From: Patescibacteria group bacterium
Lineage (GTDB): Bacteria > Patescibacteriota > Minisyncoccia > Moranbacterales > UBA2206
DNA: 40,908 nt
Assembly: GCA_030837625.1 (NCBI GenBank)
Contig: JAUPKF010000008.1
Span: 1 to 40,908 of the forward strand
Direction: 5' to 3'
The notes beneath the pieces are model-generated. The model was not told the DNA's origin and ran no database searches. It saw nothing but the letters and a program-made list of their open reading frames with translations. This document shows positions 14,588 to 22,072 of the stretch, piece by piece. Each line of letters starts with the position of its first letter. Position 1 is the stretch's first letter. The position numbers were made by a program, and so were the translations under genes.

Positions 14588-14800
14588 AAATTCACCTAAT
14601 TCACCTAATTGTCTAATTTCTAATAAAAGACCAAATAGCCAAATGCCAAATAGGCTATTGTGGTAGAATTGGACATTTCGAATTTTATTAGGTTCACCTC
14701 GTTAAATAACTCTAAATTTATTAAACAACTGTTGGATTATTCGACCTATTCCGTTAGAACTATTTAACGGGGTGAATTAGAAATTAGGTGAATTAGAAAT
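14588..14800. repeat. Intergenic inverted element with CACCTAATT arms (copy B), carrying a nested element
   Basis: CACCTAATT units on the left face AGGTGAATTAGAAATT units on the right. Inside the right arm a second palindrome is inserted: CACCTCGTTAAATA (14696-14709) against TATTTAACGGGGTG (14761-14774). The right end codes the last seven residues of the convergent minus-strand gene. Confidence 0.85.
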
Positions 14801-16726
14801 TCTTTGCGTATCTTCCAAAGTTACGTAATAAATAAATATCGACGTTCCCACTTGCGCCACTGGCTGGATATTTTTCAGCCAACGATAGGAATCCTCGTCT
14901 TTTTTTTGTTTGTCGTAAAGGCTGCCCTGGAGAGAGTTGACCGAAATTGCGTACCAGCCCGGCTCGATTGGCCGCTTGGAATCCCACCAGTCGATGAAGC
15001 GGTCTTTTCCTAAATAATATTTCGGATCAGCCGCGCCGAAATAATTGACACGGATTTTTTCGATAGGTTCTTTGCAAACGGTACGAGTATTATTTAAACC
15101 TAAACTGTGATATTCAATAAAGCATTCCTTGTAGCCAGCTCTTTTGTTTTGCAACTCCACCCACTCTTTCAACCTCCGCATATCCTGTCCCCAATCGGCG
15201 TTGGAGTCGGTAACATACTTATAACCGTTTTTCGGTCCGCCGGCGGTTTGATTGAAGTACGACATATAGTAGGGATAGGCGGCCACCGTTCCGGAAACCA
15301 AAAACAAAATGAGCGCCGCGAAAGCCGTTCCCCAAATCTTTTTCGCCGGGGAGCTTATCCGTCCCAGAAAATCAAAGAGAACTTTGGCGGTCAAGATGTA
15401 AGCGAAAGGCAAGATAGGGAACAGGTGGCGAAAACCGATGTTTAAATTGCCGGTTACGCTGACGTAGGCGTAGAGAAAGACGAAGGCGGACATCGAGAGG
15501 ACAATGATATTATGCCGGATAAAATCTGAAAAAACCTCCATTTTTTTTTCGGCTTGGAAAGAACGGAAAAAACCGCGAAAGTTGTTTCCAAAGGAAAGAA
15601 AGACGGCCAGAAGCATAAAAAACAAAATAGCCAGCGGTTCTTTGATGGCGAAAACAGTCGGGAAATAGGCGGGGAAAGCAGTGGAGGAAACTTCTTGCAT
15701 AAAGTAGGCTCCGTTGCCACCGGCCACCCGGCGGAAAACATAACCGATGCCTTCGCCGAATATCGCCAGCGGGCGGGTTATGGCGTTCTCATTAAGTCCA
15801 TGCAAGACTTTTCGTGTGTAAACTTCCTTGATATTTTGTGTTTGTCCGGGCGGGAAATTGAAATCGATGGCCTTGGCAACCGTTTCTCGGGACATCTTGA
15901 GGGTGTTTAGAAAATACAGCGCCCAAACGACCACCAGTGAAAAAAGAAACACCAGAAAACCCTTGGCGCAATACTGGGCCAGTTTTTTCAGTTTGAATCT
16001 CCAAACACTTTTTTCTTTCGAATCGCGGTTTCTTTTTGTCAGCGGGTAAATGACCGTTGCGAGCGCCAGGATAGGAAGAGCGATCATAAAAGAGAATTTG
16101 GTCAGTTGCAAGAGTCCCAGAAAAAGTCCGGCCAGAGCGACGTTTTTCCAAGACGGTTCTTTGATAAATTTCAGGTAAAAATAAAAGGCGAAAGTGAAAA
16201 AAGCGGCGATGCCCAAATCAGTCGTGACAAAGTGGTTGTGGCCCAAGATGTTGGGATCAAAAGCGTAGAGCGCGAGCGCGAAAAGACCGGCGGAGATTCC
16301 TGCCAGGGCGCGCGTCCAACGGAAGATAAACCAGCCCAGAAGAAGAGAAAGGAGGACGATAGGCATTCGCGACCAAAAGATAATTTTATCCGGATCATTG
16401 CCGGCGCCGTAGAGCAGATGTCTTCCACTTGCCCATTGCCCCTCGTCCCATTTTCCGGGCAGTTCTCCTGTCCAGAAAGGTTGATTGGTATCAAAATTCA
16501 AGTTCAAAAAAAGCAATGGCAATCCGGCCAGGTTTTTGATTAGCGGAGGATGTTCCGGATTGAGGCGGATTTCCTGCTTGGCGACGTAAGAATAGCTGGC
16601 GCCGATGTGGGCGGTTTCGTCAAAAATCGCCGTGTCATTCCAAGCGTTTAACGTCGAAACGACGGCCATAAATAATAAAATTACGGCGGTCAGGATTTTG
16701 TAGTTTTTTTCTAGAAAAGTATTCAT
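14777..16726 (-). CDS. Polytopic GT39/ArnT-like membrane glycosyltransferase
   Basis: 649 residues with about eleven hydrophobic segments and a large C-terminal extracellular part. The first loop has FDETAHIGASY followed by RLNPEHPPLIKNLAG, matching the Asp-Glu acceptor/donor motif of protein O-mannosyltransferase and ArnT families (GT-C fold), which move a sugar from a polyprenyl-phosphate carrier to protein or lipid outside the membrane. The C-terminal domain includes GGPKNGYKYVTDSNADWGQD, often seen in this group. The last residues (ISNSPNF) are coded by the intergenic repeat, so the natural end was probably slightly different. A role in surface glycosylation with the neighbouring GT genes is inferred. 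Confidence 0.85.
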   Translation of the reverse strand: MNTFLEKNYKILTAVILLFMAVVSTLNAWNDTAIFDETAHIGASYSYVAKQEIRLNPEHPPLIKNLAGLPLLFLNLNFDTNQPFWTGELPGKWDEGQWASGRHLLYGAGNDPDKIIFWSRMPIVLLSLLLGWFIFRWTRALAGISAGLFALALYAFDPNILGHNHFVTTDLGIAAFFTFAFYFYLKFIKEPSWKNVALAGLFLGLLQLTKFSFMIALPILALATVIYPLTKRNRDSKEKSVWRFKLKKLAQYCAKGFLVFLFSLVVVWALYFLNTLKMSRETVAKAIDFNFPPGQTQNIKEVYTRKVLHGLNENAITRPLAIFGEGIGYVFRRVAGGNGAYFMQEVSSTAFPAYFPTVFAIKEPLAILFFMLLAVFLSFGNNFRGFFRSFQAEKKMEVFSDFIRHNIIVLSMSAFVFLYAYVSVTGNLNIGFRHLFPILPFAYILTAKVLFDFLGRISSPAKKIWGTAFAALILFLVSGTVAAYPYYMSYFNQTAGGPKNGYKYVTDSNADWGQDMRRLKEWVELQNKRAGYKECFIEYHSLGLNNTRTVCKEPIEKIRVNYFGAADPKYYLGKDRFIDWWDSKRPIEPGWYAISVNSLQGSLYDKQKKDEDSYRWLKNIQPVAQVGTSIFIYYVTLEDTQRISNSPNF

Positions 16727-16732
16727 TGTGAA

Positions 16733-16892
16733 TTCACCTAATTCACCTAATTACCTAATTTCTAATAAAATGCCAAATGCAAAATACCAGATAAAAGGTC
16801 AAATACAAAACTTGAAATTAGAAATTTTATTTGACCTTGGATTATTTTAGAATTTTATTAGGTGAATTAGAAATTAGGTGAATTAGAAATTT
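16733..16892. repeat. Intergenic inverted element with CACCTAATT arms (copy C)
   Basis: The left arm is CACCTAATTCACCTAATTACC and the right arm AGGTGAATTAGAAATTAGGTG. The variable centre has a smaller inverted pair (AAGGTCAAATA / TTTGACCTT). It sits between the two minus-strand membrane glycosyltransferases. Confidence 0.85.
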
Positions 16893-16901
16893 TAAAAAGA
16901 C

Positions 16902-18449
16902 CTATCTTAACACACAAAAACTCAATCCCAGCTCATCTTTTTTCTCTTCTAACTTTAATTCAGAAAACTTGTTTTGCAAAATAGAGATTGCTTCATCGTT
17001 TCTTTCCGTGAGTATGATTTCGAAATCTTCGCCTCGCGGATTTATTTGCGCGGCTTCTTTCGGATAGAAGTAGGAAACGTTAGGCATTTTGGGGTTGAAA
17101 ATCTTGATGGGGATCCTTTGCATTGTTTCGGTGACAATGAATTTTTCCTTTTTGGCGGGAATTGTCCTGATGTAGTCGGAAACATCCAGTAGTGTTTTTT
17201 CAAACGAGCGGGCTGTTTCGATCTTTTTCGCCCAAAAAAGATGGTATTTTACGCCGTTGAATACGCCTATGAAAACCAGCATCAAGATGATGACGGCAGA
17301 AACGACTTTTCTGGAAATAGGATTGTAGTTTTCAGATTTTCGGAAGATATAATTAAGCGCCAGCCCGGAAAAAATAAACACGACCGGCTGGGTGCCGATG
17401 GCGCGGAGAGCGTGCGGCAAACCTTCCGCGGTCATAAACTCGGGCGCCAGCATCAGAAAAAACCAAGCCATAAGGAAAACGTATTTGTCCATAGCCGGAG
17501 AAGGAATCTTTTGAAAGAGGCGCAAGCGCAGAAAGTGTAAGATCTTGATGAGTGAGAAAATAAGTCCGAAAAGAAAAAGTATTCCGCTTAGCGGATCAAG
17601 GATGGGGTAAGGCGGATAATTGTGCCGCCAATTCTGGTCTCCCCAGAAGTTGTATTTTACCAGACTCAGTCCCAGGCTTCGGGTGAGCGTTTCAGTCAGA
17701 TGTCCGCCGTTGACCTTGGGAGAGAGAACGGAAATGTTGTCGGAGCGCGATTCCAGATATTCGGGGTGGACATAGAAAGTGTAAAACATCGGCGCGGCGG
17801 AAAGCAAAGAAAACAGGGTGAAGATAACGATGGCTCTCCAATATTCTTTCAAGAAGTTTTTGCGGGAAATAATGAGCGAGAAAAGCAGGATGAAAAGAAT
17901 GGCGGGAGCGATGCGCCAGGCGATGTAGGTGTGGATGCCGATGCCGAAAATGAAGCCGCCGATGGCAAAATCATACCATTTTTTCGTCCGCAAGCCTTTC
18001 CACAGGAAATAAAAAGAAAAAGCCAGAACGGCCGGCAGCATATTGGCGCGGAAAGAAATGCGGGAAAAGTTGATGGCCCAAAAAGACACGGCCGCGAGCC
18101 AAGCGCTTATGAACCCGGCGCGGCGGCCGAAAAGTTCCTTGGCCAGAAGGTACGTTCCAAGTATGGTGAGCGTGCCGAAAATTATGGAAGGGAATTTTAG
18201 CGCCAGGACTGACGGGCCAAATATTTGGAAACAGAAAGCGATCAAATTCATAAACAAACCTTCGCGGCCCTGATTGGACGGATAGAACCATTGGTATTCT
18301 CCCGTTTCGATTGCCCGCAAAGCGTCTTCGCCGTTGACGGCTTCGTCCGGATACACGCCCGGCGGAGCATGGTTAATATCATAGGCGCGCAGAAACAGTC
18401 CGACGGCGAGGATGAAAATCAAGAGAATTGTTGTTTTTGTTTTTGACAT
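16902..18449 (-). CDS. Polytopic GT39-like membrane glycosyltransferase
   Basis: 515 residues with ten or more hydrophobic segments. The first extracellular loop carries PPGVYPDEAVNGEDA, the acidic motif expected after helix 1 of ArnT/PMT-type GT-C enzymes, then FYPSNQGREGLFMNL. The C-terminal about 100 residues are soluble, ending FSELKLEEKKDELGLSFCV. It would transfer a sugar from a lipid carrier to an acceptor on the outer face of the membrane. The promoter (TATACT with TGG) places the transcription start on the A of the start codon. It lies upstream of the other GT39 gene with repeat element C between, so co-transcription is uncertain. Confidence 0.85.
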   Translation of the reverse strand: MSKTKTTILLIFILAVGLFLRAYDINHAPPGVYPDEAVNGEDALRAIETGEYQWFYPSNQGREGLFMNLIAFCFQIFGPSVLALKFPSIIFGTLTILGTYLLAKELFGRRAGFISAWLAAVSFWAINFSRISFRANMLPAVLAFSFYFLWKGLRTKKWYDFAIGGFIFGIGIHTYIAWRIAPAILFILLFSLIISRKNFLKEYWRAIVIFTLFSLLSAAPMFYTFYVHPEYLESRSDNISVLSPKVNGGHLTETLTRSLGLSLVKYNFWGDQNWRHNYPPYPILDPLSGILFLFGLIFSLIKILHFLRLRLFQKIPSPAMDKYVFLMAWFFLMLAPEFMTAEGLPHALRAIGTQPVVFIFSGLALNYIFRKSENYNPISRKVVSAVIILMLVFIGVFNGVKYHLFWAKKIETARSFEKTLLDVSDYIRTIPAKKEKFIVTETMQRIPIKIFNPKMPNVSYFYPKEAAQINPRGEDFEIILTERNDEAISILQNKFSELKLEEKKDELGLSFCVLR

Positions 18450-18455
18450 GATTCA

Positions 18456-18464
18456 AGTATACCA
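18456..18464 (-). promoter_or_regulatory. Extended -10 promoter giving a leaderless mRNA
   Basis: TGGTATACT read on the minus strand. Seven nucleotides past the hexamer is position 18449, the A of the ATG. Confidence 0.6.
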
Positions 18465-18601
18465 GTCTTGACGTTTTTTGGAAAGTAGGTTAGGCTATAA
18501 AGTCCTCGAAACGGGGGATGTAGTTCTTATTATATGATATTGGTTGCCGGTATTTGTTTTGCCGGCGTGGCGTGAAAACGAGAGAAAAGAAGGAGAAGAT
18601 T

Positions 18602-19213
18602 ATGAAGAGGAAGCTTTTTTCGTTGTTGATTTTGGTGCTGGCGTTGGGGAGTTTCGGGTGCGCCGGAACGAATTACAACGTACCCGGTCCTGGTGGAATG
18701 ATGCAAGGAGGTCGGACGGGTGCCTTTGGCACCGACAACTCGTGGGTGTATATCCCGCCTTCAGCACCGGATGACCAACCGGCAAAAGTGCGTCTGCAAA
18801 AAACGTACTCGAAAACCACGGACAGTTGGGAGCAGAAGTGTCCCGACCCGAAACAGCGCCGGAATTTCAAGCACGAGGAGGTTAAAGAAGATACCTCCGA
18901 GGAAGTGCTGAATCCAGCCGCCCAACCAACCGGTGGGGGCTTCTGGGCTGGAGGCAATCCGTCGACCGGCAACATGTTTTTGCCTGCCGCCGCCCAAGCT
19001 GCCGGTGTAGCCACGTCCGGGTTCGGGTTTGCGCCCAGCAAGACCAGCATCAATGTCGAGCAGGGCCAAGAGCAGGGCCAGGGGCAAAAACAAGGCCAGG
19101 GTCAAAAGCAGGGCCAGAAACAGGGCCAGGGCCAAGGCCAGCAGCAAAAGCAGGATGGTGGCGGCAAGAAACACCACGGTGGTGGCAATCATCACGACGA
19201 CGATGACTGCTGA
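18602..19213 (+). CDS. Lipoprotein with Gln-Gly repeat tail and His/Asp-rich end
   Basis: 203 residues from the ATG at 18602, chosen because it follows a strong Shine-Dalgarno site (AAGGAG, about 8 nt away) and opens a lipoprotein signal peptide with lipobox LGSFGC (Cys20). The mid part is Pro/Gly-rich with no recognised domain. From about residue 158 there are tandem GQ/KQ/EQ dipeptide repeats (GQEQGQGQKQ type), then GGGKKHHGGGNHHDDDDC, a His/Asp cluster with a terminal Cys that could bind metal. It is G/C-richer than its neighbours and has its own terminator, so horizontal acquisition is possible. Function unknown. Confidence 0.8.
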   Translation: MKRKLFSLLILVLALGSFGCAGTNYNVPGPGGMMQGGRTGAFGTDNSWVYIPPSAPDDQPAKVRLQKTYSKTTDSWEQKCPDPKQRRNFKHEEVKEDTSEEVLNPAAQPTGGGFWAGGNPSTGNMFLPAAAQAAGVATSGFGFAPSKTSINVEQGQEQGQGQKQGQGQKQGQKQGQGQGQQQKQDGGGKKHHGGGNHHDDDDC

Positions 19214-19235
19214 CGCTTGACGCCCCGCGTCCCGA

Positions 19236-19294
19236 TCCCGAAGTCTCAAATGAACTTTATCTCTTAGGAGGAAGATAAAGTCGAGACTTCGGGG
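19236..19294 (+). terminator. Large hairpin terminator
   Basis: CCCGAAGTCTC (19236-19246) pairs with GAGACTTCGGG, and ACTTTATCT pairs with AGATAAAGT, around the loop CTTAGGAGG, followed by TTATCATTATTTCTT. The T-tract is imperfect. Confidence 0.6.
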
Positions 19295-19321
19295 TTATCA
19301 TTATTTCTTGAATATTTGATT

Positions 19322-19353
19322 CAAATCTTATCGGAAACTTTTGATAAGATTTG
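19322..19353. promoter_or_regulatory. Perfect 11-bp inverted repeat upstream of the LysM-like gene
   Basis: CAAATCTTATC and GATAAGATTTG are separated by 10 nt, extended by partly paired AATATT flanks. It could be a hairpin in the 5' region or an operator; no T-run follows. Confidence 0.55.
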
Positions 19354-19387
19354 TGAAAATATTTAAGTTATTCTTTAAAAACATATT

Positions 19388-19414
19388 GTCATTCCCGCGC
19401 AGGCGGGAATCCAG
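19388..19414. repeat. REP-like palindrome (ATTCCCGC/GCGGGAAT)
   Basis: GTCATTCCCGC, GCAG, GCGGGAATCCAG. This core is a widely spread small repeat in many bacterial genomes. It occurs once in this window, in the leader region of the next gene. Confidence 0.75.
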
Positions 19415-19462
19415 TCTTTGGGTAAATTTTACGCAATGAACTTTCTATTCAGGAGGAAGGCG

Positions 19463-20170
19463 ATGAAAAAAGTAATGGCAGGTTTCGTTTTTTTGGCAAT
19501 CGCGGCATTGGCCGGCAACGCGCTGGCCGGCGGGAAAAGGTTCTATATAGGCAGAGAAACCTGGAAACAGGAAATCAAAGCTGGAGACAGGAGCGTTTAT
19601 TCGTACAATGGTGCCCGTGTTACCAGTATGACTCCTTGGCCTAAGGAAGGAGACAGGGTCAAGGGAGAAGATGGGAGGATATACCGCTGGATTCCGGATG
19701 AAAGCAGTTCTCCCGTTCGAAATTCTGTCGGTGATTTACAGCCAGCGGAAAAATCGCGACGAGTCGCCGCCGAAAAACCTCGATCCAGCGGAAAGATTGC
19801 CAGTGGGCAAAAACCCGCTCGATCGCTCACAGTACCGTATTTTTTAGAGAAAGGGGATACGGTGAGTGGGGCAGTTTCCCATTATACCGAAAAAACCAGT
19901 GTCAAAAAAGTGTTGGAGGATAATTGGCTGACTGAAGAAGAAGCCAAAAAACTCCAAGTCGGGTTCGGTGTGGCGCTTCCGGCCAAAAACCTCAAGCCGG
20001 AGTATCAGAATCCGCTCAAGCGAATCGACGAGCTTCGGGAGGAGATCGGGGAATACAAATCCAGGATCGCCGCCCTTGAAAAGGAGAACGCCGAGCTCAG
20101 ACAGGCGTTGGAAAAAAAAGTTGACGTGCTTGAAGAAGATCTGAAAAATCTTTCAAGGGCGGCGCCATGA
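19463..20170 (+). CDS. Exported protein with LysM-like segment and C-terminal coiled coil
   Basis: 235 residues from the ATG at 19463, which has a strong Shine-Dalgarno site (AGGAGGAAGG) and begins a signal peptide (MKKVMAGFVFLAIAA..NALAGG). An N-terminal region of about 60 residues has RVTSMTPWPKEGDRV and is followed by a basic Pro/Ser linker. Residues about 128-180 (FLEKGDTVSGAVSHY, then NWLTEEEAKKLQVG and ALPAKNL) resemble a LysM fold, a peptidoglycan-binding module. The C-terminal 55 residues are a Leu/Glu/Lys coiled coil. It probably binds the cell wall and oligomerises. The preceding lipoprotein shares its expression style. Confidence 0.75.
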   Translation: MKKVMAGFVFLAIAALAGNALAGGKRFYIGRETWKQEIKAGDRSVYSYNGARVTSMTPWPKEGDRVKGEDGRIYRWIPDESSSPVRNSVGDLQPAEKSRRVAAEKPRSSGKIASGQKPARSLTVPYFLEKGDTVSGAVSHYTEKTSVKKVLEDNWLTEEEAKKLQVGFGVALPAKNLKPEYQNPLKRIDELREEIGEYKSRIAALEKENAELRQALEKKVDVLEEDLKNLSRAAP

Positions 20171-20215
20171 GTTACAATTCAAATCAAATGCAAACCGCGC
20201 GAGAGGAGCGCGCGA

Positions 20216-20252
20216 ACGCCAGAAACGGCAAAACTGTTTCTGGTGTTTTTTT
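20216..20252 (+). terminator. Intrinsic terminator
   Basis: ACGCCAGAAAC pairs with GTTTCTGGTGT around a 9-nt loop, followed directly by seven T residues. A GC-rich small hairpin (CCGCGCG/CGCGCG) precedes it. Confidence 0.9.
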
Positions 20253-20264
20253 ATTTGCGGACAC

Positions 20265-20273
20265 TTATCCACA
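20265..20273 (+). promoter_or_regulatory. Isolated consensus DnaA-box sequence
   Basis: TTATCCACA, a perfect match to the DnaA-box consensus. It is a single site with no cluster around it, so not evidence for an origin. Confidence 0.35.
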
Positions 20274-20306
20274 ATTTGACGAATAGTGAAAAACGGGGTT
20301 TGGGTG

Positions 20307-20312
20307 TATAAT
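20307..20312 (+). promoter_or_regulatory. -10 box of the 20358-29874 gene run
   Basis: TATAAT preceded by GTG. The predicted start near 20319 leaves a 39-nt leader to the ATG at 20358. It lies downstream of the GTG at 20286, which argues against that earlier start. No convincing -35 box. Confidence 0.5.
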
Positions 20313-20357
20313 TTAGGAAAGATTTCTTGTTTCTTGTTGGAAAAAATATTTAGCCAG

Positions 20358-22052
20358 ATGACAGACATTGACGGAGGGAAAAAAGAAGGGCTGATATTGC
20401 CCGTGGACGAGGAAAAGGATCCGGCGCGAGCGGGCGCTCTTCATACTCTTCACAAGCTGGGAAAAAGCAAAAACAAAACTATTTATGATTTGATCCCTGA
20501 TGAAATATCAAAAGAGGTTGAAGACGGAGAGGGGAGAAAAGTCAAAGCTATCGATTATGATTTGAGCAATCCAAGCGCGGAAAAGAAAAGCAAGATAGAT
20601 GAAATGATGGAAGCAAGATTCGCCGAACTGACCAGAGAACTTTGGGATTTGCTGGTTGTGCATGGTTACGCCGAAGAAAAAGATGACGGCAGTTATGAGA
20701 TGACCAAAGAAGTGTCGGATCTGGATGGCGAATCTTGCCTTCTGCTTTGCAAACTGGCGGGAATCGAAAATGCCAGGATAAAATATGTTCCCCAAGGCGC
20801 AGGTGAAGATGAGGAGGGGCTGGTGATGGATACTTTCAGGAAAGAAGGACTTTCTGGCGTTTTGGCTAAATTTGGCGGAAGGACGGTTGGCATCGACCAT
20901 CACGGAGAAGAATCCGGCCGGGACACTTCCGCTGCCAAACACACTTATGAATTTTTGATAGAAAACGGTCTTTTAAAAAAAACCGATTATCTTGACGACT
21001 ATGTCAAATTTGTCACCCAGGAGGATAACAAAGAATATTCCGAATTGGCCAATACCGCCGAAGAAAGATTTCGAAATTCCGGGCAAACCCTAAGAGGCCT
21101 TCGGCGATATATCGATCCTGAAAAGATTGTTGATTTGTTCAGGGAATCCAGAGAAGCGGGAGGGATATTTGATCCGGACGCGCCCCTGTCTGAAGAATTT
21201 CGGAAAGGCTATGAATATAAAGCCAGAACTGACGATAAATATGATTTGAAAAATGACGGCAAGAATCTTTTACAACTTGGCGAAAAGATTAAGGAAAGAA
21301 TAAAATTTACCGAGGCGGCGATAAAGAATCTCGAGAAGAAGGGATTTGTTTTTGATACCCAGGGCGAGTATGGAAAAATTCTCGTTGATCCGGGGAGATT
21401 AAACAAAGAAGGAAAAAGGGAGAAAACAGTCAAAATGGGTCACGAGGCTGCCGTGGTTTTTGGCTACGAAAACTATCTCAACTGGGATCCGAAAAACAAC
21501 GGTTTTGTTCTTTATACTCAAAAGCCGCTTGATGAAATCAGGTTTTCTCAGGGATTTAATGTGCGGGGGTGTATGTGGATGAAGCCGGATGCCGAACCGT
21601 TGCAAGTTACCTTGGAAGAAATCATTTCAAGGCTTTCCAAAAAAAGAACGAAAGTTCCCAAGGAATTGAAAGACGCTTTAGCAACTATGACATTAGGCAA
21701 TTCGTCGGTTGACGCTCCGAAGGGAGTGGATGTTCTCAAAGATATGATTGAGAAGAAGTCCGGAGTTGATGTCGCAGAGAAAAAAGAAATTAGCCGTGAA
21801 CGGATGGAGATTATTGATTTCGCGATCAAATCTTATGTTGACGGAGGACGAAAATTCAAGAAATTAATTGAAAGTGGAAAAGTCATTACGCTTCAGGGAA
21901 ACACGGAAGAGGAAAAGCAAAGAAATCTTCAGGAAAGAGTGGAAAAGCATGTTCGAGGCGGCTTGGAAAAATATAGCCGGGAATATTTCAAACTCGAGAA
22001 AGATGAAGTTGACCAGATTATTGAAGAAGCTATGAAATCTATTTTTAAATAA
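20358..22052 (+). CDS. DHH-superfamily phosphoesterase-like protein
   Basis: 564 residues from the ATG at 20358; an upstream GTG (20286) would precede the -10 box. Two signatures suggest a DHH-type phosphoesterase: SDLDGESCLLLCKLAG (about 119-134, the D-x-D/LDG motif) and VGIDHHGEESGRDTSAAKH (about 176-194, the DHH motif followed by the usual Thr-Ser-Ala-Ala helix). DHH enzymes use two metals to cleave nanoRNA, cyclic dinucleotides, pyrophosphate or ssDNA. The rest of about 370 residues is acidic/basic, rich in helices, and not recognised; it contains GHEAAVVFGYENYLNWD and FNVRGCMWM. It opens the run that includes the giant repeat protein and the ATPase, 20 nt before the next gene. The substrate is unknown. 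Confidence 0.6.
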   Translation: MTDIDGGKKEGLILPVDEEKDPARAGALHTLHKLGKSKNKTIYDLIPDEISKEVEDGEGRKVKAIDYDLSNPSAEKKSKIDEMMEARFAELTRELWDLLVVHGYAEEKDDGSYEMTKEVSDLDGESCLLLCKLAGIENARIKYVPQGAGEDEEGLVMDTFRKEGLSGVLAKFGGRTVGIDHHGEESGRDTSAAKHTYEFLIENGLLKKTDYLDDYVKFVTQEDNKEYSELANTAEERFRNSGQTLRGLRRYIDPEKIVDLFRESREAGGIFDPDAPLSEEFRKGYEYKARTDDKYDLKNDGKNLLQLGEKIKERIKFTEAAIKNLEKKGFVFDTQGEYGKILVDPGRLNKEGKREKTVKMGHEAAVVFGYENYLNWDPKNNGFVLYTQKPLDEIRFSQGFNVRGCMWMKPDAEPLQVTLEEIISRLSKKRTKVPKELKDALATMTLGNSSVDAPKGVDVLKDMIEKKSGVDVAEKKEISRERMEIIDFAIKSYVDGGRKFKKLIESGKVITLQGNTEEEKQRNLQERVEKHVRGGLEKYSREYFKLEKDEVDQIIEEAMKSIFK

Positions 22053-22072
22053 TCTTTCTTAAAAACAAAATT

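Noticed and set aside
20286-20357. GTG at 20286 as start of the DHH-like protein
   Set aside because: The TATAAT box lies at 20307-20312, downstream of that GTG, and the extra residues do not resemble the protein; ATG 20358 fits better.
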